Below are positions 24,683-33,552 of a DNA stretch of 64,000 nt, piece by piece. Position numbers and translations under genes: made by a program. The notes under the pieces are model-generated. The model did no database searches. It saw nothing but the letters and a program-made list of their open reading frames with translations, and was not told the DNA's origin. How positions within the stretch are numbered: the stretch's first letter is position 1; the number at the start of each line of letters is the position of its first letter. Source of the DNA: Bacillota bacterium (lineage in GTDB: Bacteria; Bacillota; Clostridia; Acetivibrionales; JANLFN01); assembly GCA_023421675.1 (NCBI GenBank), contig JAEZTC010000004.1, forward strand, positions 62,001 through 126,000. The letters run 5' to 3'.

Positions 24683-26035
24683 TCACGGCCCGATCCCAAT
24701 ACCATCAATTCTCCAGCCGCTTTTTTCAGATTCGTTCTTTAGTATGATAAATCTTGACTGTATACCGTCGTCAGAGGTTATCACTTTCTTGAACCTGAAG
24801 TTGACTGTTGCTTCATACTCAACTACCCCGTCAGGATTAATCCTATCCTTCATCTCACGAAGTTTAATAAACTTTGCTGATTTTATATTTTGTTCTCCAT
24901 CCCCGAATACATCATTAAAACCTTTATTAAACAAATTGTTATTGTCCATATTTGAAGAAAGATAACTGCTTAAGTACTTTAGTGTCATACAAGCATACAT
25001 GGTTTTATCATCATGTTTGTTCATTGCGTTAAAATACTGTTTTATTATATCCTCCGAACTCATTTTGGACAGCTTGATTTCCACTTCATTATTATAATTA
25101 ATATAATCTACAACCCAGCTGTCCCAACCTTTGCCGGTTATATCCTCAAGTCTTTTTCTATCAAGAGAGCAGGCAAAACAATCGTGTCTCCCGGCATCTA
25201 TAAAGGCTCCGATAATTTTTCCCTCGGATTTTAAAATAATGCCACGTGCATTCATTCGTGGTTTCATGTATTCAGGCAAAGGTTCTCTAAGCCTGTAAAT
25301 CTCAGCTTCTACTGGTTTGCCAAGATAATTAGTGTAGTCCAGCCCTATACTTTTTGAAAGTTCATTGTTATAGGCCCAATATATCTTAACCGGGTACTCC
25401 CCTGCATCATGTTTCAAATTTAATGGAAGAGTCTCCTTAACCGTGTTGATTTTATAGTCCACCGTCCAGTTATATTTTTTAAATAATTCTACAGCTTTAT
25501 TATCTGTATTTGTATTAAATTTGTTGTACTCATTAAAATCATCTATATATCTGAAAAAGCTGAAACCCGGATCATACTTTTTCCCTTCTATAGTTAGATA
25601 TCCTGCACCAACAGGAAGTCCGTTGTAAAGAAATATAATTTCCCTCTTATCTCCCTTTTTCGTAATGAAAATCAAACTTTTTTCATTCACTGCAGGATTG
25701 CTTAATTTGTTTATTGTTGATTCATCAGTTATTACTTCACTTTTTCCTATCATTTCTAACATGTCGGATATGATTTTACTATCCTTGATTTGAATGAGCC
25801 CTTCTCCGGGTACCCCATCCGAGGCAAATTTTATATCAATCTCTGCAATGTCCTTATATGTTTCTTCAAATCCAGGTATTGCAGAGTTCTTCACTTCATT
25901 TGTAGTTTTCTGTGCAGTACCCTCAATGGTTTTTTGCAGATCGGTCACTTCCGCCTTTTTACTACTGCAGCCCGCTGCTATAGTAAGGACTGAAATTATA
26001 ATGCATAGGGATAAAATTTTTTTATCATTGTACAC
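24683..26035 (-). CDS. Lipoprotein with C-terminal SnoaL/DUF4829-like domain
   Basis: Starts at GTG (26035); no in-frame ATG precedes the signal sequence, whose lipobox is IAAGC (Cys23). The middle region (to ~residue 320) is unrecognised. The last ~120 residues, beginning DIIKQYFNAMNKHDDKTMYACM, look like a cystatin-like/DUF4829 domain often found at the end of clostridial lipoproteins. The ribosome site is weak (ACAGAG). It is a single gene in front of tRNA-Arg and is probably exposed outside the membrane; function unknown. Confidence 0.78.
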   Translation of the reverse strand: MYNDKKILSLCIIISVLTIAAGCSSKKAEVTDLQKTIEGTAQKTTNEVKNSAIPGFEETYKDIAEIDIKFASDGVPGEGLIQIKDSKIISDMLEMIGKSEVITDESTINKLSNPAVNEKSLIFITKKGDKREIIFLYNGLPVGAGYLTIEGKKYDPGFSFFRYIDDFNEYNKFNTNTDNKAVELFKKYNWTVDYKINTVKETLPLNLKHDAGEYPVKIYWAYNNELSKSIGLDYTNYLGKPVEAEIYRLREPLPEYMKPRMNARGIILKSEGKIIGAFIDAGRHDCFACSLDRKRLEDITGKGWDSWVVDYINYNNEVEIKLSKMSSEDIIKQYFNAMNKHDDKTMYACMTLKYLSSYLSSNMDNNNLFNKGFNDVFGDGEQNIKSAKFIKLREMKDRINPDGVVEYEATVNFRFKKVITSDDGIQSRFIILKNESEKSGWRIDGIGIGP

Positions 26036-26099
26036 CTCTGTTTTATAGGATTACATTATTAGACAGGAGTTATGAGTAAAAGTTTCACTTTGGGGAATT

Positions 26100-26116
26100 G
26101 GAGGTTCGAATCCTCC
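26100..26116 (+). repeat. Orphan T-arm-like hairpin, perfect
   Basis: GGAGGTTCGAATCCTCC has a perfect 5-bp stem and the TTCGAAT loop. Sixteen bases match the T-arm of tRNA-Arg(CCT), which lies 55 bases away on the opposite strand. Confidence 0.65.
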
Positions 26117-26131
26117 TCTAATTTATACATT

Positions 26132-26169
26132 AAAAAAGTACCAACCCATTGTCTGAGTTGGTACTTTTT
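26132..26169. terminator. Terminator next to tRNA-Arg
   Basis: AAAAAGTACCAACC pairs with AGTTGGTACTTTTTT; A- and T-runs on both sides allow function in both directions. Confidence 0.85.
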
Positions 26170-26246
26170 TGGTGCGCCTAAGAGGATTCGAACCTCCGGC
26201 CTGCGGTTTAGGAAACCGTCGCTCTATCCTGCTGAGCTATAGGCGC
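26170..26246 (-). tRNA. tRNA-Arg (anticodon CCT)
   Basis: The minus strand starts GCGCCTA and ends TAGGCGC-A-CCA. T-loop GGTTCGAATCC and anticodon loop TTCCTAA give CCT, reading AGG. CCA is encoded. Confidence 0.95.
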
Positions 26247-26433
26247 ATTTTGAGAACGAATACTAGTATACATGAATTCCTGGTATTTTTCAAGAGTATT
26301 TTTATGCCCCCGGTTGTAATAAATGGTGTTTTCACGCCATTTGGGATTAACTTCCGGCTTAATTCTTCCGATAAATATTATATATATTGTGCACTTTCTA
26401 ATACCATTAAACATATATTTCGGGGGAATACAA

Positions 26434-29400
26434 ATGAAAAGGACTAAAATCATCAGACTGCTGCTGGCAGTCGTTATAATAATTAATTCAATGTGGGGGT
26501 TGACTCTGGTTTCAAATGCAGCAGATAACCTTAACCTGCAAGGTGTATTACTGACACCAAATGCAGATACCCAGGTAAAACTAACCTGGAACCCAGTCCC
26601 CAACACAAGGTTCTATGCCATATACAAAAACACCAGGCTGATACAAACAATTGACACCGAACAGGTTCAGGACTCATTGACATATACAGTCACCGGTCTG
26701 ACTCCGCAAACTGCTTATACCTTTGTAGTACAGGCGCTAAGAATAGATAATAGTACCATTGCCACCGGTAACAATTCCTGTGATATTACAACAGGCGCAA
26801 TGCCTTCTCCTGCTATAGCAGGTGTAGTATATGACATAAACAGGAACATTGTGGGTGTTTCGTATGTAAGCAACTCCCTTGCAGCCAAAAATGCAAAGAT
26901 TGCAGTAAGCTATACTTCAACTCCCCCTGTTACTCCAGTAACAAATACTGCGGTTATAGGAAATCAGATTTCAATAACTTTACCATCACAACCTACCAAC
27001 GAAAGTGATATGAATATAACTCTTACCACCTTTGATTCATTGGACAACAACGGAAATCCCGTACATCAGTCAGCAGCTGTAACAGGTACAATCAAAGCTA
27101 TCAGTGCACCTACACTTTCTGTTTCAATGAGTAACGGTACTGCAACCGTTTCATGGCCAGGCTTTGATGATTACGTCAAATACTTTAACCTGGAAAGATC
27201 AAAATTTGCCACCAATGCTTGGGAAGCATGGCAGGTGGTAAACAGCAACATACTTGACAAATCAGCCTCCATAACTGATACTCCTGCACAACCCGGGACT
27301 TACAGATACAGGCTTACTGCAAAGGCAGGAGGTAACTATAGTGGCTCAAGTTCAGTAACACCTAACGCTTATAAACCAGGGGCCCCAACAGGGCTTACAT
27401 GTACACTAAATTCAGACAAAAACGTTCTCCTCCAATGGACTAATGATCCAAATAATACGACAAAATTTTTTGTGTTGAAATCCTCTGATGGTGGTAATAC
27501 TTATTCTGTTTTAGTAAAGGATCTCGATCCATCAACAACTAGTTATTTGGATACAAGTGGTGTGACACCAGGAAATACCTACTATTACTTTGTAGACGCT
27601 CATGATACTTTAAATAATTATGCTTCATCCAAAAAAGTAAGTATAACAGTCAGCGATCCTTCAGACCCGTCAAATCTCAAGCTGACCATAATATCTTCCT
27701 CACAGGTGGATTTAAGCTGGACCGATAATGTAACCAATGAACAGGGATTCATAATAGAAAGAAAAATCCTGGATAAGGATGGAAATGGAGTTTATACTCA
27801 AATTGCTACTGTTCCGGCAAATATAACAAGCTATTCCGACAAAACAGTAACCCCAGGTAATAAGTACACCTACAGGGTTTGTGCATATAATTCACTTAAC
27901 AATTCCGGATATACCAATGAGGTTTCCTGTAAGACAACAGACCTTACTACACCAAATTTCCTTGAAATAATACAGGTTTCATCATCTGAGCTTGATTTAA
28001 AATGGAGCTACCCATTTCAAAAGGAATATACCACTGTAATAGAATACTCTTACATTATAGATCCTTCTTCTGGGGACCTTGCTCCTTGGATCACACTGGC
28101 TACAGTACCCAATACCAAATACAGTCATACAGGACTTAATGCAAACACAAAATATTATTATAGAATAAGAGCCGTTTCTTCAATAGACAGCAATGTTCAA
28201 TCTTCAATATATCCAAATAACGGAGGCATCGGCAAAGGTGCATATACTTTTATGAATACCCCGGTGATATCAGGTATTACACAGCCTGCCTTAAACCAGG
28301 CTACAATAAGCTGGACGGATACAAATTCCGGTCATACCGGCTATTCCATAGAACGTAAAAGCGATACAGAAAACTATGGTGTTGTTACTGTTACCGCTCC
28401 TGATGCCAGAAGCTGGACTGATAAGAACCTGCGCCAAGGTGTAATTTATACTTATAGAATAAAGGCCATATCAGCAAACAACTCCTCTGAATATTCGGAC
28501 GCTGTATCAACAGACAGCAAGTATACCGGAGCACCGTCAAACCTGACCCTGGATATAAATCCGGACTATACCGTTAAACTTACGTGGACAGATAACTCCA
28601 GCATAGAAGATGAGTACCAGATATGGAGGCTGGACAGCAACAGCAGCACCTGGTATAAATGGGCCGTTGTGGCTCCCGATACAACCAGCTATATTGACAA
28701 AATATCCCCGAATGTCACCTATACCTATATGGTAAGGTATCATGTAAATTCAACAAATACCGATTCTCAATTTACGTTTCCAGTTAGCACCAGTATTGTA
28801 CAGCCTGCAGCACCAAGCTATCTGAGTTATTCCCTATATAACAATAATGCCTCACTGGTATTGACCTGGGGTGACATGTCAAATAATGAAGACGGGTTTA
28901 AGATAGAGAGAAGAACCGGTTATGGCGGAGCATGGACACAGATTGCATCTGTTTCGTCGGGAGTAACCTGGTATTATGACACCAATCTTGTTCCGAACAC
29001 ACAGTATTTCTACAGGGTCAAATCATTCTATATATATCCAAAAGATTCAAAGGATCCAACTAAACAAAAAGAGTATTCGGCGCCAAGCTATGAAATCGAG
29101 GTAAATACCGGTATCACAAGCCCTGTCGACCTGACTTTCGATGCTCCTGCTTCAGATACTGTTAAGCTTAAATGGGAATGCAACGCTCCCAACGTTGCAG
29201 GCTACAGGATTGAAAGGCGATATGCCTCTTCAGGCTCTGCCTATACCTTACTTGCAACAGTTTCAAAGGATACCAAATCCTATGTTGACCAAAGCACGGC
29301 TTCAAATACTCAATATGTTTACCGCGTGGGGGCTTATACCGCAACCGGTGTTACCTCATACTCAGGTGAAATAACATTAAGCACCAAGAGTATGAAATAT

Positions 29401-29943
29401 TATGATGATGTAGGCTACGGGCATTGGGCATGGACAGCTGTTCAAAACCTTACAAGCCGCGGAATAATAAAGGGCAGTAACAACAAGTATTATCCTGCCA
29501 ACACTATTACAAGGGCAGAGTTTGTTTCACTTTTAATAAGAGCCTTCAAAATTGATAAAACACCCATAGGCTCATTTAAGGATGTATCCCCCGATAAGTG
29601 GTACTATAACGATTTAATGGCAGCTAAGGCTATGGGAATAATTTCAGGCAGCAACAACATGTTCTACCCCAACAAACCCATTACAAGGGAAGACATGGCA
29701 ATAATTGCGGCTAAAACCCTTAAGGCTGTTGAAAAGCCACTTCCCGGATACAGCAATGATGTACTTGATATATACCCGGACAGTTCAATGCTTTCAGGCT
29801 ATGCCAAAGCAAGCATGGCATCGCTTGTCGGTGAGAAGCTTATCAGCGGGATTAATCAGAATGGTATTTATCTCATTAATCCAAAATCATATTTATCACG
29901 CGCTGAAACGGCCGTTATAATTTATAAAATTATTGACAGATAA
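26434..29943 (+). CDS. Multi-fibronectin-III surface protein with SLH domains
   Basis: The ATG at 26434 follows CGGGGGA; an upstream ATG at 26323 lacks a ribosome site and would bury the signal peptide (~30 residues). About ten fibronectin type III-like units of 90-100 residues follow, with recurring LTWxDNSxxExGFxIER and TYTYRVxA-type strands. The last ~190 residues hold three SLH motifs (HWAWTAVQNLTSRGIIKG and later ones) for wall-polymer binding. No catalytic domain is apparent, so a structural or adhesive surface protein is likely. Confidence 0.9.
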   Translation: MKRTKIIRLLLAVVIIINSMWGLTLVSNAADNLNLQGVLLTPNADTQVKLTWNPVPNTRFYAIYKNTRLIQTIDTEQVQDSLTYTVTGLTPQTAYTFVVQALRIDNSTIATGNNSCDITTGAMPSPAIAGVVYDINRNIVGVSYVSNSLAAKNAKIAVSYTSTPPVTPVTNTAVIGNQISITLPSQPTNESDMNITLTTFDSLDNNGNPVHQSAAVTGTIKAISAPTLSVSMSNGTATVSWPGFDDYVKYFNLERSKFATNAWEAWQVVNSNILDKSASITDTPAQPGTYRYRLTAKAGGNYSGSSSVTPNAYKPGAPTGLTCTLNSDKNVLLQWTNDPNNTTKFFVLKSSDGGNTYSVLVKDLDPSTTSYLDTSGVTPGNTYYYFVDAHDTLNNYASSKKVSITVSDPSDPSNLKLTIISSSQVDLSWTDNVTNEQGFIIERKILDKDGNGVYTQIATVPANITSYSDKTVTPGNKYTYRVCAYNSLNNSGYTNEVSCKTTDLTTPNFLEIIQVSSSELDLKWSYPFQKEYTTVIEYSYIIDPSSGDLAPWITLATVPNTKYSHTGLNANTKYYYRIRAVSSIDSNVQSSIYPNNGGIGKGAYTFMNTPVISGITQPALNQATISWTDTNSGHTGYSIERKSDTENYGVVTVTAPDARSWTDKNLRQGVIYTYRIKAISANNSSEYSDAVSTDSKYTGAPSNLTLDINPDYTVKLTWTDNSSIEDEYQIWRLDSNSSTWYKWAVVAPDTTSYIDKISPNVTYTYMVRYHVNSTNTDSQFTFPVSTSIVQPAAPSYLSYSLYNNNASLVLTWGDMSNNEDGFKIERRTGYGGAWTQIASVSSGVTWYYDTNLVPNTQYFYRVKSFYIYPKDSKDPTKQKEYSAPSYEIEVNTGITSPVDLTFDAPASDTVKLKWECNAPNVAGYRIERRYASSGSAYTLLATVSKDTKSYVDQSTASNTQYVYRVGAYTATGVTSYSGEITLSTKSMKYYDDVGYGHWAWTAVQNLTSRGIIKGSNNKYYPANTITRAEFVSLLIRAFKIDKTPIGSFKDVSPDKWYYNDLMAAKAMGIISGSNNMFYPNKPITREDMAIIAAKTLKAVEKPLPGYSNDVLDIYPDSSMLSGYAKASMASLVGEKLISGINQNGIYLINPKSYLSRAETAVIIYKIIDR

Positions 29944-30088
29944 CTGCTTTTTGTAAGTATTAAAAAGAAATACTGGCAAAAAATATATAAGAGTCATATA
30001 ATTTGAAGGGGACATATGCATTCGCCTTTCTACAAAGGTATCATGGCAAGTCCCTTTTGAATATGTGTAATAAGAGGAGGCAATTAAG

Positions 30089-31900
30089 ATGACTGCAAAC
30101 AAAAGGAATACACTGCCCAAGCGCAGTGAAATAGCTGATGAATTCAAATGGAAGCTTGAAGATATATATAGTGACAATAGTATATGGGAACAAGATTTTA
30201 AAAAGGTAAAGGACCTTTCAGCTAAAATGTCATCCTTCCAGGGGCATCTTGGTGATTCGGCACAAAAACTGCTGGAATGCCTTAAATCCCAGGATGAACT
30301 GATTTCCACCAACGAACAGGTTTTTGTGTACGCAAGAATGAGACGGGATGAAGACAACACAGAATCTGTTTATCAAGCTATGACTGACAGGGCAATGGCT
30401 CTGAGTGCAGAAGCTTACGCTGCTGTTTCGTTCATAACTCCTGAAATCATTTCAATACCTGAGAAAAAGCTTGAGCAATTCATTAATGAAAATGCGGAGC
30501 TGAAGGTATACAGTTTCTTCCTCAATGAAATACAAAGGCAGAAGAAACATATACTTTCTGAAAAGGAAGAAAAAATACTTGCACTTTCCTCTGAGGTGGC
30601 ACATGCGCCGCATGACATTTTTACAGCATTTAATAACGCAGATATAAAATTCCCATATATAAAAGATGAAAACGGTGAAGAAATTGAGGTTACAAAGGGC
30701 CGGTATGTAAAGTTTCTTGAAAGCTCAGACCGCAGAGTAAGAAAAGATGCTTTCCATGCTATGTACAGCTCTTATAAGGCCCAGAATAATACCCTTGCAT
30801 CAATGCTCAGCAATAATGTTAAAAAGAACAAGTTCTATGCAACTATCAGGGAGTATGATTCATCTATAACCGCATCGCTTGATGAAGACAATATTCCGGT
30901 TAATATTTACGACAATCTTATAGAAACTATAAACAAAAACCTTCCGCTCCTTCACAGGTACCTGAAGCTGCGTAAGCGTACTCTCAAGCTTGATGACCTT
31001 CACATGTACGACCTTTATGTACCTATAGTAGATACCCCCAAAAAGGATGTTACCTATAGGGAAGCACTCAAGATAGTGGAACAGGGTCTTGCACCAATGG
31101 GCGAGGAATACCTCGGATATCTCAGGAACAGCTTTGAATCAGGCTGGATAGATGTTTATGAAACACAGGGAAAAACCAGCGGTGCTTACTCATGGGGAAC
31201 CCACAAGGCACACCCTTTTGTGCTTCTCAATTATCAGGGGACCATAAACGATGTGTTTACAATTGCACATGAGCTGGGGCATGCACTCCACTCCTATTAC
31301 ACCAATAAGACACAACCGTTCATATATTCCGAATATAAGATTTTTGTAGCGGAGGTCGCTTCAACGGTTAATGAATCCCTGCTTATGCGTTACATGCTTG
31401 GCAATACAACCGATAAGAAAGAAAAAGCATATCTGCTCAATCATTACCTTGAAGAATTCAGGGGAACTGTTTTCAGGCAAACCATGTTTGCTGAGTTTGA
31501 GAAGACAATACATTCAAAGGTCGAAAGCGGTGAGGCCCTTACCTCGCAGAACTTCTCCGATATTTATGGCGAGCTTAACAATAAATATTATGGCTGTGAA
31601 ACAGTAATAGATGATGATATCCGTATTGAATGGGCAAGAATACCACACTTTTACTCAAGCTTCTATGTTTATAAATACGCCACAGGCTTTTCAGCAGCAA
31701 CAGCCCTTTCACAGCAGATACTTAATGAAGGGAAACCGGCAGTTGACCGTTACATTAATTTCTTAAGCAGCGGCGGCTCGGACTATCCGCTTGAACTGCT
31801 TAAAAAAGCAGGTGTAGACCTGTCACAGCCAAAACCTGTCCAGGATGCAATGGATGTGTTTGAAAAAACCCTTAACGAATTGGAGGAACTTCTTTTATGA
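30089..31900 (+). CDS. pepF: Oligoendopeptidase F (M3B)
   Basis: A 603-residue cytosolic zinc peptidase. The catalytic motif HELGHALHSYY lies near residue 393, with the third zinc ligand in the downstream VAEVASTVNE segment. The family cleaves peptides of about 7-17 residues, serving peptide turnover. Length is normal for PepF. GAGGAGG precedes the ATG. The last four bases overlap the start of the aminopeptidase gene, giving a two-gene peptide-degradation operon. Confidence 0.96.
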   Translation: MTANKRNTLPKRSEIADEFKWKLEDIYSDNSIWEQDFKKVKDLSAKMSSFQGHLGDSAQKLLECLKSQDELISTNEQVFVYARMRRDEDNTESVYQAMTDRAMALSAEAYAAVSFITPEIISIPEKKLEQFINENAELKVYSFFLNEIQRQKKHILSEKEEKILALSSEVAHAPHDIFTAFNNADIKFPYIKDENGEEIEVTKGRYVKFLESSDRRVRKDAFHAMYSSYKAQNNTLASMLSNNVKKNKFYATIREYDSSITASLDEDNIPVNIYDNLIETINKNLPLLHRYLKLRKRTLKLDDLHMYDLYVPIVDTPKKDVTYREALKIVEQGLAPMGEEYLGYLRNSFESGWIDVYETQGKTSGAYSWGTHKAHPFVLLNYQGTINDVFTIAHELGHALHSYYTNKTQPFIYSEYKIFVAEVASTVNESLLMRYMLGNTTDKKEKAYLLNHYLEEFRGTVFRQTMFAEFEKTIHSKVESGEALTSQNFSDIYGELNNKYYGCETVIDDDIRIEWARIPHFYSSFYVYKYATGFSAATALSQQILNEGKPAVDRYINFLSSGGSDYPLELLKKAGVDLSQPKPVQDAMDVFEKTLNELEELLL

Positions 31901-33012
31901 AAGACCCTCGTATAGATCAGCTTGCAAAAACACTTATAAATTACTCGGTAGAGCTTGCGCCCGGGGAAAAAATACTTATTGAAAACTTCGGCAATGAAGT
32001 GCCTCTGACAAGGGCACTTATAAGAGAAGCTTACAGGGTTGGGGGTATCCCCTTTTTATCAATTAAGAACCATGAGCTGAACAGAGTTCTGCTTGAAGGC
32101 TGCAGCGATGAGCAAATAAACCTTATGGCTGAATTTGAAATGTCCCGTATGAAAGAAATGCATGCATATATAGGCATAAGCGCTGGGAATAACCCAAGTG
32201 AAATGAGTTCTGTTCCTGCTGACAAGCTTAAGATTTATCAATCAAAATATTTAAAGCCGTTACATTCGGATATCCGTGTAGAAAAGACAAAATGGTGCAT
32301 CTTAAGATATCCTTCTTATTCAATGGCACAGCTTTCAAGTATGGCTACCGAAGACTTCGAAGACTATTACTTCAAGGTGTGTAATCTGGATTACTCAAAA
32401 ATGTCAAAGGCTATGGACAGCCTTGTAAAAATCATGGAGAGAACTGACAGAGTAAGGCTTACAGGAAAGGGCACCGATCTTTCATTCTCTATCAGAGGGC
32501 TACCTGCAATAAAATGTGAAGGCAAAAGGAATATTCCTGACGGAGAGGTTTATTCTGCTCCCGTAAAAGACTCTGTAAACGGTGTAATCAGCTATAATAC
32601 ACCTGCTGTCTACCAGGGTGTAACCTTTGATAATATAAGGCTGGAGTTTAAAGACGGCAAAATAATAAGTGCCCAGGCAAATGAAACCGAAAGGATAAAC
32701 AGGATATTTGATACCGATGATGGTGCAAGGTATGTAGGTGAATTTTCTCTCGGAGTTAACCCATTTATAGATAAACCTATCAAAGAGACTCTTTTTGATG
32801 AGAAAATAAACGGCAGCATACACTTTACACCAGGAAGCTGTTACGATGAATGCGACAACGGTAACAAATCGGCAATCCACTGGGATCTTGTATTTATCCA
32901 GAGACCTGAGTATGGCGGCGGTGAAATATGGTTTGACGACGTACTTATAAGGAAGGACGGCATTTTTGTAATAGATGAATTGAAATGCCTTAATCCCGAG
33001 AATCTTGCCTAA
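31897..33012 (+). CDS. M29-family metallo-aminopeptidase
   Basis: A 371-residue AmpS/AmpT (M29) aminopeptidase. Family features are the N-terminal NYSVELAPGEKILIENF, the CEGKRNIPDGEVYSAP segment with a metal-binding Glu, and the late SAIHWDLV block supplying His and Asp ligands. It removes N-terminal residues from short peptides, which suits its ATGA overlap with pepF. Start and length are typical. A hairpin terminator follows within 10 bases. Confidence 0.95.
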   Translation: MKDPRIDQLAKTLINYSVELAPGEKILIENFGNEVPLTRALIREAYRVGGIPFLSIKNHELNRVLLEGCSDEQINLMAEFEMSRMKEMHAYIGISAGNNPSEMSSVPADKLKIYQSKYLKPLHSDIRVEKTKWCILRYPSYSMAQLSSMATEDFEDYYFKVCNLDYSKMSKAMDSLVKIMERTDRVRLTGKGTDLSFSIRGLPAIKCEGKRNIPDGEVYSAPVKDSVNGVISYNTPAVYQGVTFDNIRLEFKDGKIISAQANETERINRIFDTDDGARYVGEFSLGVNPFIDKPIKETLFDEKINGSIHFTPGSCYDECDNGNKSAIHWDLVFIQRPEYGGGEIWFDDVLIRKDGIFVIDELKCLNPENLA

Positions 33013-33020
33013 ATAAAATT

Positions 33021-33048
33021 AAGAAGCTTGTCCTTAAGGCAAGCTTCT
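33021..33048. terminator. Terminator between convergent peptidase operon and small gene
   Basis: AGAAGCTTG pairs with CAAGCTTCT; T-rich on both outgoing sides. Confidence 0.8.
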
Positions 33049-33274
33049 ATTTGTTTTTCTTATTCACAATTATTTGATTTCTTCCGTTCCTGAAAGACTT
33101 TTTTACATTATAGCCCTGCATTACAAGGGTATCATATATTACGTCAGTCTGTTCAAAATAGTTGTTTCCAACATCAAGTACAAGTGTTTCGCCGGTTTTT
33201 AGTTCCCTTGATATTTCTTCAAGGGTAGAATCGATATTATTAACAGGCTCTGCGTTTATTATCTTTTCATCCAT
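33047..33274 (-). CDS. Small hypothetical protein, 75 residues
   Basis: I do not recognise this protein. It is acidic at the N-terminus and basic at the C-terminus (ending NKKNK), soluble, with a central LKTGETLVLDVGNNYFEQTDVIY and GYNVKKSFRNGRNQIIV, which suggests a small alpha/beta fold. AGGAG lies 9 bases before the ATG. It is a single gene whose stop overlaps the convergent terminator. Confidence 0.7.
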   Translation of the reverse strand: MDEKIINAEPVNNIDSTLEEISRELKTGETLVLDVGNNYFEQTDVIYDTLVMQGYNVKKSFRNGRNQIIVNKKNK

Positions 33275-33471
33275 ATTAGGGGCTCCTTTTTTAAATAAGA
33301 AATGTTTTTGGGGATATATATAGTATTGACTGCAGGTTGAAATTTATAATTTTTTATTACTTATTTCACCTTATGAAAATTTATTTAACTTATATAATGA
33401 ATGTATAAACTGTGAATATCGGTCAATAATAATTAATGACCTCACAAAATACATTTTGACCCCCTTTACAT

Positions 33472-33502
33472 GGCTGGTTCAGACGAACCGGCCCCTTTTT
33501 TT
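33472..33502 (+). terminator. Plus-strand terminator without an upstream plus-strand gene
   Basis: GGCTGGTTC (33472-33480) pairs with GAACCGGCC (33485-33493), followed by CCTTTTTTT. The nearest plus-strand operon already ends at 33048, so either an unrecognised transcript ends here or it is a fail-safe. Confidence 0.6.
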
Positions 33503-33506
33503 GCCT

Positions 33507-33540
33507 AAAAAAAGAGAGAGGCTGGCGGCCTCTCTCTCCT
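33507..33540 (-). terminator. Terminator of YcdB-like/SLH gene
   Basis: AGAGAGAGGC pairs with GCCTCTCTCT; the minus-strand product runs into seven T. Confidence 0.9.
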
Positions 33541-33552
33541 AACTCTGAGGAA

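Noticed and set aside
29990..30070. AAGGGGAC/GTCCCTTTT long-loop pairing upstream of pepF as a T-box or riboswitch
   Set aside because: The loop is long and weakly structured, no T-box motif or aptamer core is present, and no T-tract terminator follows.
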